Assembly: GCF_014646255.1 (NCBI RefSeq)
Contig: NZ_BMNC01000015.1
Span: 62,001-126,000, forward strand
Length of the DNA stretch: 64,000 nt
Direction: 5' to 3'
DNA from: Lentzea pudingi
GTDB lineage: Bacteria; Actinomycetota; Actinomycetes; Mycobacteriales; Pseudonocardiaceae
The stretch's first letter is position 1, and every line of letters begins with the position of its first letter. A program made the translations under genes and the position numbers. Shown piece by piece: positions 23,354 through 31,501 of the stretch. The notes beneath the pieces were generated by a model that made no database searches, was not told the DNA's origin, and worked only from the letters and a program-made list of their open reading frames with translations.

Positions 23354-24756
23354 CGGCGACGCTGAACAGGCCCGGCACCAAGCTCGGGCTTGTTCTGGCC
23401 GTGTGCTGCCTGGCGCAGTTCATGAACGTGCTGGACGCGTCGGTCATGAACGTCGCCCTGCCCTCGATCTTCGAGGAGCTGAGGTTCGAACGGCACGACC
23501 TGCAGTGGGTCAACAGCGCGTACACGATCGCGGTGTGCGGCTTCCTGCTGCTGGGCGGCCGGCTCGCCGACCTCTTCGGGCAGCGCCGGGTGTTTCTCTT
23601 CGGTGCCACCCTGTTCACCGTCGCGAGCGCCGTCGGCGGCATGGCGACCTCACCCGGCACCCTGATCGCGGCCCGCGGGTTCCAGGGCCTGGGCGCGGCC
23701 GTGATGGCACCGGCGTCGCTCACGGTCCTCGGCACCACGTTCACCGATCCGAACGCCCGTGCCAAGGCCTTCGGCTGGTGGAGCGCCGTGTCCGGCACGG
23801 GTGGAGCGGTCGGCGTGCTGCTCGGCGGCATCGTCACCGAGTCGCTCGGCTGGCGCTGGGTGCTGCTGATCAACGTCCCGCTGGGCATCGCGCTGGTGAC
23901 CATGATCCGCAGGGCCGTGCCGGAGACGCCGAGTGGCGGCGGCCGCAAGAGCCTCGACGTGCCGGGCGCGATCACCGTGACGATCGGCCTGATGGCGCTG
24001 GTCTACGGCATCGCGCAGTCGCACGAGCTGGGCTGGGGTTCCTGGCAGGTCGCCGGTTCGCTCGCGCTGGCCGTGGTCCTGTTCGCGTTCTTCCTGCGCC
24101 AGCAGATGGTCTCCGCCCACCCGCTGATGCCCCTCGGCATCTTCCGCAACCGCGCGGTGACGGCGACGAACATCGTGGCGTTCTTCGCGATCGCCGCCCT
24201 GTTCAGCACCTTCTACTTCCTCACCCTGGTGCTGCAGCAGGTGATGGGCTTCAGCGCGCTCGCCACCGGCATCGGCTACCTGCCGTTGTCGATCGGCATC
24301 GCGCTCGGCGGGTTCGGCGTGGCGCGGATCGTGCCGAGGATCGGGCCGCGGCCGGTGCTGATCGCCGGCCTGCTCACCGCGACCGCCGGGCTGCTGTGGG
24401 TGTCCACAGCGGACGAGACGTCGACGTTCCTCGGCTCGATCCTGGTGCCGACCACGTTGCTGGGACTGGGAATGGGCGCGGTGCTCAACGCGACCACGAA
24501 CGCCGCGACGTCCGGTGTGCCGCGCGAGCAGGCGGGCCTCGCGTCCGGGCTGCTCAACACGATCCGGCAGATGGGCAGCGCGATCGGACTGGTCGTCCTC
24601 GCGACGATGTCGTCGGCCCGCGCGGACTCGTTGCTGGCTCAGGGCGAACCGCTGCGGCACTCGCTCGGGTCCGGGTACGGGCTCGCGTTGCTCGGCGCGG
24701 CCGCCTTCACCTTCTGCGGCGCGCTGGCGGCCCTCGCCGTTCCTCGCAAGAAGTAG
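23350..24756 (+). CDS. MFS drug exporter, DHA2 (EmrB/QacA) family
   Basis: A 468-aa membrane protein with about 14 predicted transmembrane segments. Signatures are LDASVMNVALPSI in TM1, GGRLADLFGQRR after TM2 and RGFQGLGAAVMAPASL. It uses the proton gradient to export the product or related toxins. It overlaps the epoxide hydrolase gene by ATGA and is followed by a terminator, so the two form an operon. Confidence 0.93.
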   Translation: MTATLNRPGTKLGLVLAVCCLAQFMNVLDASVMNVALPSIFEELRFERHDLQWVNSAYTIAVCGFLLLGGRLADLFGQRRVFLFGATLFTVASAVGGMATSPGTLIAARGFQGLGAAVMAPASLTVLGTTFTDPNARAKAFGWWSAVSGTGGAVGVLLGGIVTESLGWRWVLLINVPLGIALVTMIRRAVPETPSGGGRKSLDVPGAITVTIGLMALVYGIAQSHELGWGSWQVAGSLALAVVLFAFFLRQQMVSAHPLMPLGIFRNRAVTATNIVAFFAIAALFSTFYFLTLVLQQVMGFSALATGIGYLPLSIGIALGGFGVARIVPRIGPRPVLIAGLLTATAGLLWVSTADETSTFLGSILVPTTLLGLGMGAVLNATTNAATSGVPREQAGLASGLLNTIRQMGSAIGLVVLATMSSARADSLLAQGEPLRHSLGSGYGLALLGAAAFTFCGALAALAVPRKK

Positions 24757-24767
24757 CCCCGTACAGC

Positions 24768-24799
24768 AAAAGGCCCCCGGTTCGCCGCCGGGGGCCTTT
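24768..24799. terminator. Bidirectional terminator
   Basis: Inverted repeat AAAGGCCCCCGG / CCGGGGGCCTTT (about 12 bp arms, 7-nt loop) between the convergent MFS and third P450 genes. Confidence 0.85.
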
Positions 24800-24807
24800 C
24801 CGCGTTC

Positions 24808-26016
24808 TCAGAAACCCTTGCCGTGCAGGTCCACCGGCAGTGCGACGAGCCGGTGGTTCATGTCGGCCTTCTGCCACTCCAGGTCCTCCTCCGCGACGGC
24901 GAGCCGCGCGGCCGGGAAGCGCCGGGTCAGTTCCTCGAACGCCGTGGTCAGCTCGATGCGCGCGAGCGGGGCGCCTAGGCAGCGGTGGATCCCGTACCCG
25001 AACGCGAGGTGCGCGTTGTCGGTCCGCGTGAAGTCGAGCGCGTCGGGATCGGTGAACAACGTCTCGTCGCGGTTCGCCGAGTTCGTCGACACGAACACCG
25101 CGTCACCCTGGGGGATCGTGACGCCGAACAGCGTCACGTCCTCCGTCGCGATCCGCGGCAGACCGGTGGTGTCGTTGGTGGACAACGTGATCCAGCGCAG
25201 CAGCTCCTCGACCGCCGCCGGCACCTCGTCCGGCCGTTCGCCGAGCCGCACCCACTCGTCGCGGTGGTGCCCCAGCAGCGTCAGGACCGAGCTGGCCAGG
25301 TGACAGGCCGTGGAGTCGCCACCCGCGCCCAGCAACGTGTATCCGAGGCCGATGAGCTCACCGACCTCGAGCTTGTCGTCGCCGATCCGCGCCTCGGTCA
25401 GGGCCGACAGCACGTCGTCACCGGGCGCGGCCATCTTGCCGAACACGAGCCCGGCCATGAACTCGCCGAGCTGCTCCCCCGCCGCGGCGGCCAGCTCCGG
25501 CGCGTCGACGGCGGCGAACTCGCGGATCAGCCGTGCGAACGTGTCGCGGTCGCCGGCGGGCACACCCAACAGGTCGCTGATCGCGATGATGGCCAGGGGG
25601 AACGTGAACTTGCCGAGCAGGTCGACGGGACCTTCCAGCGCCTCTTCGTCCGCCCGGTCCAGCAACTCTGTCACGAGCTGCTGGATTCTCGGTCGCATGG
25701 ACTCGATCCGGTCGACCGAGAACGCCTGCGACACCAGGTCCCGCAACCGGGTGTGCGCGGGCGGGTCCAGCGAGATGATCATTCCGGGCGGCGCCTGGAA
25801 CAGTCCGGGGAAGGTCGGCGCGGCCGGTTCGTAGGACGCCGCGCGGGAGAACCGCACGTCGTCGAGCACCACGCGGACCGAGTCCTGGGTGGTGGCGATC
25901 CAGCAGTGACCACCGCCGTTCGCGGGCAGGCGCACGACAGGACTCGACGCGCGGAAACCGGCGAACTCCGGCGCCGGACCGCGGTAGCTGGATCCGGGGA
26001 CGGGAAAGGAAACCAC
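24808..26016 (-). CDS. Cytochrome P450 (third)
   Basis: A 402-aa P450: I-helix LLGAGGDSTA, ExxR in EELLR, heme ligand Cys346 in FGYGIHRCLG. GTG 26016 is chosen because a GAGGAG site lies 6 bp upstream and the N-terminus VSFPVPGSSYRGP aligns with the second P450. The gene is a single unit closed by a terminator shared with the MFS gene, and divergent from the NmrA-like reductase. The I-helix has Gly-Gly-Asp-Ser where Gly-x-Asp-Thr is usual. Confidence 0.95.
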   Translation of the reverse strand: MVSFPVPGSSYRGPAPEFAGFRASSPVVRLPANGGGHCWIATTQDSVRVVLDDVRFSRAASYEPAAPTFPGLFQAPPGMIISLDPPAHTRLRDLVSQAFSVDRIESMRPRIQQLVTELLDRADEEALEGPVDLLGKFTFPLAIIAISDLLGVPAGDRDTFARLIREFAAVDAPELAAAAGEQLGEFMAGLVFGKMAAPGDDVLSALTEARIGDDKLEVGELIGLGYTLLGAGGDSTACHLASSVLTLLGHHRDEWVRLGERPDEVPAAVEELLRWITLSTNDTTGLPRIATEDVTLFGVTIPQGDAVFVSTNSANRDETLFTDPDALDFTRTDNAHLAFGYGIHRCLGAPLARIELTTAFEELTRRFPAARLAVAEEDLEWQKADMNHRLVALPVDLHGKGF

Positions 26017-26065
26017 CGTGCGCTCCTCGTCATGTCGGTTGGTGTTTCCGCAGGTTAGGAGCCCT

Positions 26066-26094
26066 GACCTGAAGCACGATCTAGTGCCGTTCGA
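26066..26094. promoter_or_regulatory. Candidate SARP box (minus-strand heptamers)
   Basis: Read on the minus strand: TCGAACG, TAGATCG and TCAGGTC at an exact 11-bp period, 50-80 bp upstream of the third P450. Only the first is a strict TCGA heptamer, so support is weaker than for the other sites. Confidence 0.35.
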
Positions 26095-26158
26095 GTGACC
26101 GGGTGAACGCTGAGCGTGATCAGCCATTCAGGCGAACCACCCACTCCGGGAGATCCAC

Positions 26159-26995
26159 ATGACCATCCTCGTCACGGGGGCGCGCGGCAACGTCGGCCGT
26201 CGCGTGCTTCAGCGGCTCTACGCGGCCGGTCACAGCCTCCGCGCCTCCGGCCGCAATCCCGCCGAGCTCGAAGTCCCAGAAGGTGTGGAGACCGTCGCTC
26301 TCGACCTCAACGACCCGGAGACGTTCGTCGCGGCCCTCGCCGGTGTCTCCAAGGTCCTGCTCTACGCGGAGCCGGACGGCATCGTGAAGTTCCTCGACGA
26401 GGCCGAGAAGGCCGGCGTCGAGCAGGTCGTGCTGCTGTCGTCGAACACCGTCGGCCTGCCGGGCGCCGAGAAGGACCCGCTGGCACACCACCACGTGCTC
26501 GTCGAAGAGGCCGTGGTCGCCTCGGGCCTGAACTACACCATCCTGCGGCCCGGCGCTTTCATGAGCAACGCGTTCGGCTGGAGCTACTCGCTGCAGCAGG
26601 GCGACACGATCGACCAGGTCTTCCCCGAGGCGCAGGTGGCCCCGGTGCACGAGGACGACATCGCCGACGTGGCCGTGGTCGCGTTGACGGAGAAGAAGCT
26701 GCGGGACGAGATCGTCGACCTCACCGGGCCCGAGTCGCTGACGTTCCGCCAGGAGCTGGAGATCGTCGGTGACGTGCTCGGCCGCAAGCTCGTGATCAAC
26801 GGGCTGACGCGGGAGGAGGGTGAGGCGCAGATGAGCAACTTCGTGCCCCCGCCCGTGCTCACCTCACTGCTCAACCAGTGGGAGGCCGCCGTCGGTGTCG
26901 TCGCGGACACCAGCGCCACGGCCGAGCGGATCACCGGCAAGCCGGCCCGCACCTTCCGCCAGTGGGTGGAAGAGCACGCTGCTTTCCTCGTTTGA
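26159..26995 (+). CDS. NmrA-like NAD(P)H-binding reductase
   Basis: A 278-aa atypical SDR. It has the Rossmann motif TILVTGARGNVGRRV at the N-terminus, YTILRPGAFMSNAF near residue 125 and no YxxxK pair, as in the NmrA/isoflavone reductase/quinone oxidoreductase-2 group. Such proteins reduce quinones or act as redox sensors. A ribosome binding site GGGAG precedes the ATG. The gene stands alone and is convergent with a secreted-protein gene. Confidence 0.88.
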   Translation: MTILVTGARGNVGRRVLQRLYAAGHSLRASGRNPAELEVPEGVETVALDLNDPETFVAALAGVSKVLLYAEPDGIVKFLDEAEKAGVEQVVLLSSNTVGLPGAEKDPLAHHHVLVEEAVVASGLNYTILRPGAFMSNAFGWSYSLQQGDTIDQVFPEAQVAPVHEDDIADVAVVALTEKKLRDEIVDLTGPESLTFRQELEIVGDVLGRKLVINGLTREEGEAQMSNFVPPPVLTSLLNQWEAAVGVVADTSATAERITGKPARTFRQWVEEHAAFLV

Positions 26996-27019
26996 TCCTT
27001 GGGCGTGACTCGTGCCTCT

Positions 27020-27056
27020 GGAGCCGGGATGAGGGCGGCGGACCCACCCCGGCTCC
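27020..27056. terminator. Terminator hairpin
   Basis: Inverted repeat GGAGCCGGG...CCCCGGCTCC (arms about 9-10 bp, 18-nt loop) between the convergent NmrA-like and secreted-protein genes. The loop is long and there is no T-run, so support is moderate. Confidence 0.5.
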
Positions 27057-27065
27057 GGTCGCGCG

Positions 27066-27518
27066 TCACACGCGGGACATCGTGAACGTGATGTTCGAGG
27101 TGCCCAGGTTGGTGCCGTCCGCGAGGAAGAACGTGGACGGGCCGGCGCTGGTGAAGCTGTTCGGTCCACTTTGGACGGCGTCCTGGTCGAAGTCGACGTA
27201 CGCGAAGTAGGCGCCGTTCTCGTCGTAGACCTTCTCGCCGCGGAACTTGAAGTGGAACTTGTTCAGACCGGTGACCCACCAGGTGCCCTGCGTGGTGGTG
27301 TTCTGCTCGTTGGTGACGAACACCTTGCCGTTGGCCTTGAACTGCAGCTGCGTCGGGTGGTCGCCGTCCGTGCGGGTCACGTAGCCGGTCCAGCTGCCGA
27401 CCGGTGTGCATGTCGCGTTCGCCGCGGTCGCCATGCCGGACAAGGCAAGCAGGACCACGGCCGTGATCGCTCCTATGCGCGCGAAGAAGGCCGAACGTTT
27501 CGGAGTGAACGTCTGCAT
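27066..27518 (-). CDS. Secreted calycin-like beta-barrel protein
   Basis: A 150-aa precursor with a Sec-type signal peptide (MQTFTPKRSAFFARIGAITAV, then a hydrophobic stretch, cleavage likely after TAANA). The mature part reads CTPVGSWTGYV...TTQGTWWVTGLNKFHFKFRGE, sharing the GxW/GTW/F-x-F pattern with the proteins at 19.5 and 30.6 kb. The ATG at 27518 has AGGAG 8 bp upstream. It would act outside the cell, perhaps binding the product; this is an inference. It is divergent from the carrier protein gene, and SARP-like repeats lie between the two. Confidence 0.82.
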   Translation of the reverse strand: MQTFTPKRSAFFARIGAITAVVLLALSGMATAANATCTPVGSWTGYVTRTDGDHPTQLQFKANGKVFVTNEQNTTTQGTWWVTGLNKFHFKFRGEKVYDENGAYFAYVDFDQDAVQSGPNSFTSAGPSTFFLADGTNLGTSNITFTMSRV

Positions 27519-27578
27519 CTGTGTGGCTCCTGATCCAGGTGGCGTGCGACGGACGCGCGCAACCGTGGACGACTCCTC

Positions 27579-27607
27579 TCGACGCAAACTTCAGAACGAC
27601 TCGAACA
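27579..27607. promoter_or_regulatory. Candidate SARP box: heptamers TCGACGC, TTCAGAA, TCGAACA
   Basis: The heptamers start at 27579, 27590 and 27601, an exact 11-bp period. They lie in the 173-bp region between the divergent secreted-protein gene and the carrier protein/KAS III operon. Confidence 0.55.
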
Positions 27608-27646
27608 CGTCGTTTTCCGCTGCGGCCCAAGCTCATCTCGACCCGG

Positions 27647-27667
27647 GTAACGCAAAGTTTTCGTTAC
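27647..27667. promoter_or_regulatory. GTAACG-N9-CGTTAC inverted repeat
   Basis: A 6+6 bp perfect inverted repeat 25 bp before the carrier protein start. It could be an operator or part of the promoter; no regulator is identified. Confidence 0.3.
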
Positions 27668-27691
27668 TCATGAGCTGACAGGGAGGACGCC

Positions 27692-27916
27692 GTGGCCGAA
27701 CGCGAGACAGAGCTCTGCGAGCTGTTCGGGGAGGTGCTCGGGGTACCGGGGATCGAGCCGGACGACCACTTCTTCGATCTGGGGGGTCATTCGCTGCTGG
27801 CGTCGAAGCTCGTCAAGCAGGTCCACGAGCGGTACGGCGTCCGCGTCCCGTTGCGCAGCTTCTACGAGGACCCGACGGCACGTGCCGTCGCCAAGCAGCT
27901 GGACCAGGCAGCCTAG
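27692..27916 (+). CDS. Discrete peptidyl/acyl carrier protein
   Basis: A 74-aa carrier protein whose site DDHFFDLGGHSLLASKLV (Ser34) is of the NRPS thiolation type, unlike the LGFDSLA site of the polyketide ACP at 1.7-2.0 kb. It should receive an aminoacyl group from the discrete adenylation enzyme at 29.0-30.5 kb. The GTG start has GGGAGGA upstream. It is followed 9 bp later by the Cys-type KAS III, so carrier and condensing enzyme are made together. Confidence 0.93.
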   Translation: MAERETELCELFGEVLGVPGIEPDDHFFDLGGHSLLASKLVKQVHERYGVRVPLRSFYEDPTARAVAKQLDQAA

Positions 27917-27925
27917 GAGTTCGAG

Positions 27926-28966
27926 ATGCGATGGAATGACCTGTACATCGCCGGTGTGGGCACATACCTGCCCGAGCAGGTCGAGACGGTGGACGACGCC
28001 ATCGCGGCCGGCCGGTACACAGAAGAGAAGAAGGCCATGAACGGCTATCGGGAGCTGCGGGTCGCCGCTCCCGGTGAGACCGGACCCGTCATGGCCGCGA
28101 AGGCCGGCCTGGAAGCGGTGGAGCGCTCCGGGCTGAGCCCGCTCGACTTCGGCCTGACCGTGCATGCCTCCCTGTCGCACCAAGGGCTCGACCTGTGGAC
28201 GCCGGCGAGTTACGTGCAGGCCAACACCGTCGGCGGCACCGGGCCCGCGTTCGAGGTCAAGCAGGGCTGCAACGGCCTGATGGCCGCGGTGGACCTGGCT
28301 GCCTCGTACCTCTCCTCGCACCGGGACCTGCCGGCGGCGCTGGTGACCGCGGGCGACGCGTTCCACCTCCCGTACTTCGACCGGTGGGCCTCGGAGGAGC
28401 AGAACGTGAACGGGGACGGCGCGGGGGCGCTCGTCCTGTCGAACCGTTCCGGCTTCGCCCGGATCCGCTCGATCCACTCGCACTCCGACTCGACGCTCGA
28501 GCAGATGTCGCGCGGCTTCCAGCCGTGGACCACGGGGCCGTTCGCGGACGGCCAGACCCTGCAGCTCAGCAGCGGTGTCGAGGACTTCCTGCAGAACGCC
28601 GACGTCGACCTCGACGACATGATCGCGCGCATCGGCGGTGGCGTGCGGCACTCGCTCAAGATGGCGCTGTACGAGGCGGAGATCGAGCTCGCGGACGCCC
28701 GCTTCTTCCTGCACCAGCAGCTCGCGGAGACCATCGTCACGCACGGCATCTGCGGCCTGCTGGGCGTCGACCGCGCCTCCACCACGTACGACTGGGCCAA
28801 GCAGTACAGCATGGTCGGCACCGCGGACGTCGCCCTGGGACTCGACCACGTGCTGGCCGAGCGCGACCCGAAGCCCGGCGACCTGATCGTCCTGCAGTCC
28901 TCCGGCGCGGGCTACGTCTGGACCGCGGCCGTGATCGAGATCCTCGAAGTGCCTTCCTGGGTCTGA
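27926..28966 (+). CDS. KAS III-like condensing enzyme/acyltransferase (Cys type)
   Basis: A 346-aa KAS III homologue with nucleophile Cys115 (VKQGCNGLMAAVDLA) and the His in FFLHQQLAE. The third residue of the usual Cys-His-Asn triad is not clear: the expected Asn region reads QYSMVGTAD. That loss is typical of KAS III relatives that transfer acyl groups rather than decarboxylate malonyl-ACP. The carrier protein gene lies directly upstream and the adenylation enzyme converges from the other side, so it may move the amino-acid-derived acyl group into the polyketide. Confidence 0.9.
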   Translation: MRWNDLYIAGVGTYLPEQVETVDDAIAAGRYTEEKKAMNGYRELRVAAPGETGPVMAAKAGLEAVERSGLSPLDFGLTVHASLSHQGLDLWTPASYVQANTVGGTGPAFEVKQGCNGLMAAVDLAASYLSSHRDLPAALVTAGDAFHLPYFDRWASEEQNVNGDGAGALVLSNRSGFARIRSIHSHSDSTLEQMSRGFQPWTTGPFADGQTLQLSSGVEDFLQNADVDLDDMIARIGGGVRHSLKMALYEAEIELADARFFLHQQLAETIVTHGICGLLGVDRASTTYDWAKQYSMVGTADVALGLDHVLAERDPKPGDLIVLQSSGAGYVWTAAVIEILEVPSWV

Positions 28967-28976
28967 CGAACTCGTG

Positions 28977-29010
28977 AAAGGGCCGGGCTCACCTTGCGAG
29001 CCCGGCCCTT
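28977..29010. terminator. Bidirectional terminator
   Basis: A 13-bp perfect inverted repeat (AAGGGCCGGGCTC ... GAGCCCGGCCCTT, 7-nt loop) between the convergent KAS III and adenylation genes. Confidence 0.88.
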
Positions 29011-29017
29011 CTCGCGT

Positions 29018-30493
29018 TCAGACGTAGAGCGACTTCGAGGTCCAGTCCGGCTCCGGCAACGCCTTGCGGTCGGTCTTGCCGTTGGTGGTGATCGGCAGTT
29101 CGTCGAGCACGACGAACCCGGCCGGCACCATGTGCTCGGGCATGCTCGCGCGCATGTGGGCTTTCAGCGCCCGCTTGTCCAGCTCCTCGCCGGACTTCAC
29201 GACCCACGCGATCAGCCTGCGGTCACCGCTGGGGTGCACGCGGAGGCTGACGGCGGCGGTGCGCACCTGCGGGTGCTCGGTCAGCGCGTTCTCGACCTCG
29301 CCCGGTTCGATCCGGAACCCGCGCAGCTTGAACTGGTCGTCGATGCGGCCGAGGAACTCGACCACGCCGTCCGCGCGCTTCCGGCCCTGGTCGCCCGTGC
29401 GGTAGTAGCGCTCGCCGTTCCAGCTGCCGCGCACGAACTTCTCGTCCGTGAGGTCCTGGCGCTTCCAGTAACCGCGCGCGACCTGTGCGCCGCCGATCCA
29501 CAGCTCACCGTCGGCGCCTTCGGGGACCGGCTTTCCGTCCGCGACGACGACAACTTCGACGTTCTGCAGCTGCGTGCCGATCGGCACCGCGCCGCCGAGG
29601 TCCTCGTCCGCGCCGATGCGGTGGCAGGTGGCGAACGTCGTGGTCTCGGTGGGCCCGTAGCCGTTGACGATCTGCAGCTCCGGCACCGATTCGCGCAGCT
29701 TGCGCACGTGCGGCACGGACACGACGTCCCCGCCGGTCAGCACGGTGTGCAGGCCCTTGAACGCGTCGGCGTCGACGTCGATCTGCCGGTGGAACAGCGC
29801 CGCCGTCAACCACAGGACGCTGATCTCGTTGGACCGCAACAGGTCCCCCAGCTCCTCCGCCTGCACCACGCCGGGCGGGGCGAGCACGACCCGCGCGCCG
29901 TTGAGCAGCGCGCCCCAGATCTCGAACGTGGCCGCGTCGAACGCGACCGGCGCGAGCTGCAGCACCCGGTCGTCCGGGGTGATGTCGGCGTAGTTGGGCG
30001 CGGTGACGAGGTTCGTGATGTTGCGGTGCTCGACCATCACCGACTTGGGCCGGCCCGTCGACCCCGACGTGTACATCAGGTAGGCCAGGTCCTCCGGCGC
30101 CACGACCGGAAGCTCCACAGTGGACTTCAGAGTGGGCGGCGGGACCTTCAGGGTCGTGTAGCCGGCGAAGAACCGGCCGATGACCAGGGACACGTCGGCG
30201 TCCGCGAGCATCATGGAGACCCGCGACTCCGGGTCCTCCTGGTCGATCGGCACGTAGGCGGCACCCGCCTTGAGCACCCCCAGCAGTGCCACGACGAGCT
30301 GCGGCGACCGTTCCAGGCACACCGCGACCCTGTCGCCGGGCCGCACCCCGGACTCGACGAGCTCACCGGCCAGGGCGTCCGACCACCTGTCCAGCTCGGC
30401 ATAGCTCAGGGAACCCCGTTCCGCGGACAGCGCGACCGCGCCTGGCGTCCTCGCCGCCCGGCAGCGGAACGCGTCGGTCACCGATGCAGACAT
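29018..30493 (-). CDS. Discrete NRPS adenylation enzyme, predicted valine-activating
   Basis: A 491-aa stand-alone adenylation domain with the core motifs MYTSGSTGRPKSV (A3), NGYGPTET (A5), YRTGDQG (A7) and NGKTDRKALP (A10, catalytic Lys). Aligned by eye with GrsA, the pocket residues read D-A-F-W-L-G-G-T-F-K, one conservative change from a common valine code (DAFWIGGTFK). It would form Val-AMP (or a close branched amino acid) and load it on the carrier protein at 27.7 kb. GGAG lies 7 bp before ATG 30493. The valine call needs biochemical proof. Confidence 0.9.
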   Translation of the reverse strand: MSASVTDAFRCRAARTPGAVALSAERGSLSYAELDRWSDALAGELVESGVRPGDRVAVCLERSPQLVVALLGVLKAGAAYVPIDQEDPESRVSMMLADADVSLVIGRFFAGYTTLKVPPPTLKSTVELPVVAPEDLAYLMYTSGSTGRPKSVMVEHRNITNLVTAPNYADITPDDRVLQLAPVAFDAATFEIWGALLNGARVVLAPPGVVQAEELGDLLRSNEISVLWLTAALFHRQIDVDADAFKGLHTVLTGGDVVSVPHVRKLRESVPELQIVNGYGPTETTTFATCHRIGADEDLGGAVPIGTQLQNVEVVVVADGKPVPEGADGELWIGGAQVARGYWKRQDLTDEKFVRGSWNGERYYRTGDQGRKRADGVVEFLGRIDDQFKLRGFRIEPGEVENALTEHPQVRTAAVSLRVHPSGDRRLIAWVVKSGEELDKRALKAHMRASMPEHMVPAGFVVLDELPITTNGKTDRKALPEPDWTSKSLYV

Positions 30494-30535
30494 GCCCCAG
30501 CTCCTCTCGCTTTCCCCCATCCTGCGCAAGCCGCC

Positions 30536-30553
30536 TCGACTCCCCCTCGGGTC
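30536..30553. promoter_or_regulatory. Candidate SARP box: TCGACTC / TCGGGTC
   Basis: Two heptamers exactly 11 bp apart, at 30536 and 30547, in the 144-bp region between the divergent adenylation and secreted-protein genes. Confidence 0.45.
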
Positions 30554-30637
30554 ACAACTGGCGCTACAGGGGTGTTTGAGCTGCCCGAACAACACTCAGC
30601 GCGTCCGCTGCCGCATCAATCGGAGGCGAAATCCCCC

Positions 30638-31111
30638 ATGAACGTCCGCAAGAAGGCACTGGCCGCCGTAGCCGCCGTCGCACTGGCAGTCCCCGTCGTC
30701 GCCGCCGCTGGTGCCACCGCGAAGCCGAACTTCGAGAACGCCCTCGTCGGCCGCTGGGACCTCACGGTCACCATCCACATCGAGGAACCGCCGCTGCTCA
30801 CACCGCTGTTCTGCGACTTCACCGCCGACTACCAGCTGCACTGCGTCACCAAGCCGGGCTACCCCGACGAGCTCGAGGGCCGTGGCGTCTGGACGGCCCA
30901 GAAGGACGGGCAGTTCAGCTTCTGGATCACCCACCACGCGCACCGGGACGCCAACGGCAACCCGGTCGGGTCGATCAACGCGAGCCACCTGGGCAAGATC
31001 AGCGCCAACAAGAAGAAGTTCACGACCAAGGCGCACACGTACATCAACATGAACGACGGCACCCCGTGGCAGGGGCCCGTCGACGTCGATGGTGACGCGA
31101 AGCGCATCTGA
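30638..31111 (+). CDS. Secreted calycin-like protein
   Basis: A 157-aa precursor with a clear signal peptide (MNVRKKALAAVAAVALAVPV, cleavage likely near AGATA-KP). The mature part has LVGRWDLTVTIHIEE, RGVWTAQKDGQFSFWITH and a C-terminal region rich in Lys/Asp. The spacing of GxW, GxW and F-x-F matches the other two calycin-like proteins of the cluster. Its promoter region holds SARP-like heptamers. Role outside the cell unknown; ligand binding or self-protection are possible. Confidence 0.8.
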   Translation: MNVRKKALAAVAAVALAVPVVAAAGATAKPNFENALVGRWDLTVTIHIEEPPLLTPLFCDFTADYQLHCVTKPGYPDELEGRGVWTAQKDGQFSFWITHHAHRDANGNPVGSINASHLGKISANKKKFTTKAHTYINMNDGTPWQGPVDVDGDAKRI

Positions 31112-31127
31112 AGTCCCGCAACGCGAG

Positions 31128-31156
31128 AGGCCCCTTTCCCTGCGGGGAGGGGGCCT
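31128..31156 (+). terminator. Rho-independent terminator
   Basis: Stem AGGCCCC...GGGGCCT with an inner CCC/GGG, followed by TTTTCGATTT, 16 bp after the stop of the secreted-protein gene. Confidence 0.7.
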
Positions 31157-31270
31157 TTTCGATTTGCTGGGTTGCGTTTGTTGGTGCCGGTTCCAGCGGG
31201 GTTGGTCGCGTCCCTGGGGCACGGTCGCCTTGCGAGGGTGCTCGCGCGGGTCATGACGGATCAAGGGCTA

Positions 31271-31397
31271 GCGATTGGGGCTTGACCTTGAGCCTCTGGC
31301 GGGATGCGTAGACGGCCGGAAAAAGGCCGGGCTGAAAAGCGCCCGGCCGTGCCCGTGAGGGTGGCATCCCGCCCCCTCAAGGTAAAGCCCCAATCGC
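31271..31397. repeat. Long imperfect inverted repeat, non-coding
   Basis: The left arm 31271-31307 (GCGATTGGGGCTTGACCTTG..., ending GGGATGC) pairs imperfectly with the right arm 31364-31397 (GCATCCCGCCCCCTCAAGG..., ending CCCCAATCGC). The spacer holds its own GGCCGG/CCGGCC hairpins. The whole can fold into one long stem. It looks like a palindromic mobile or structured repeat rather than a simple terminator. No convincing gene lies between 31112 and 31901. Confidence 0.6.
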
Positions 31398-31501
31398 CAT
31401 TCACTGGGCCCACCGGAACCAAGGTGCACGAGGTTCACACGGCTCGCTACGCATCGCCACGCCAGGACTCGTAGATGGCTGGCCTGCGTTGCTGGCTGAC
31501 C

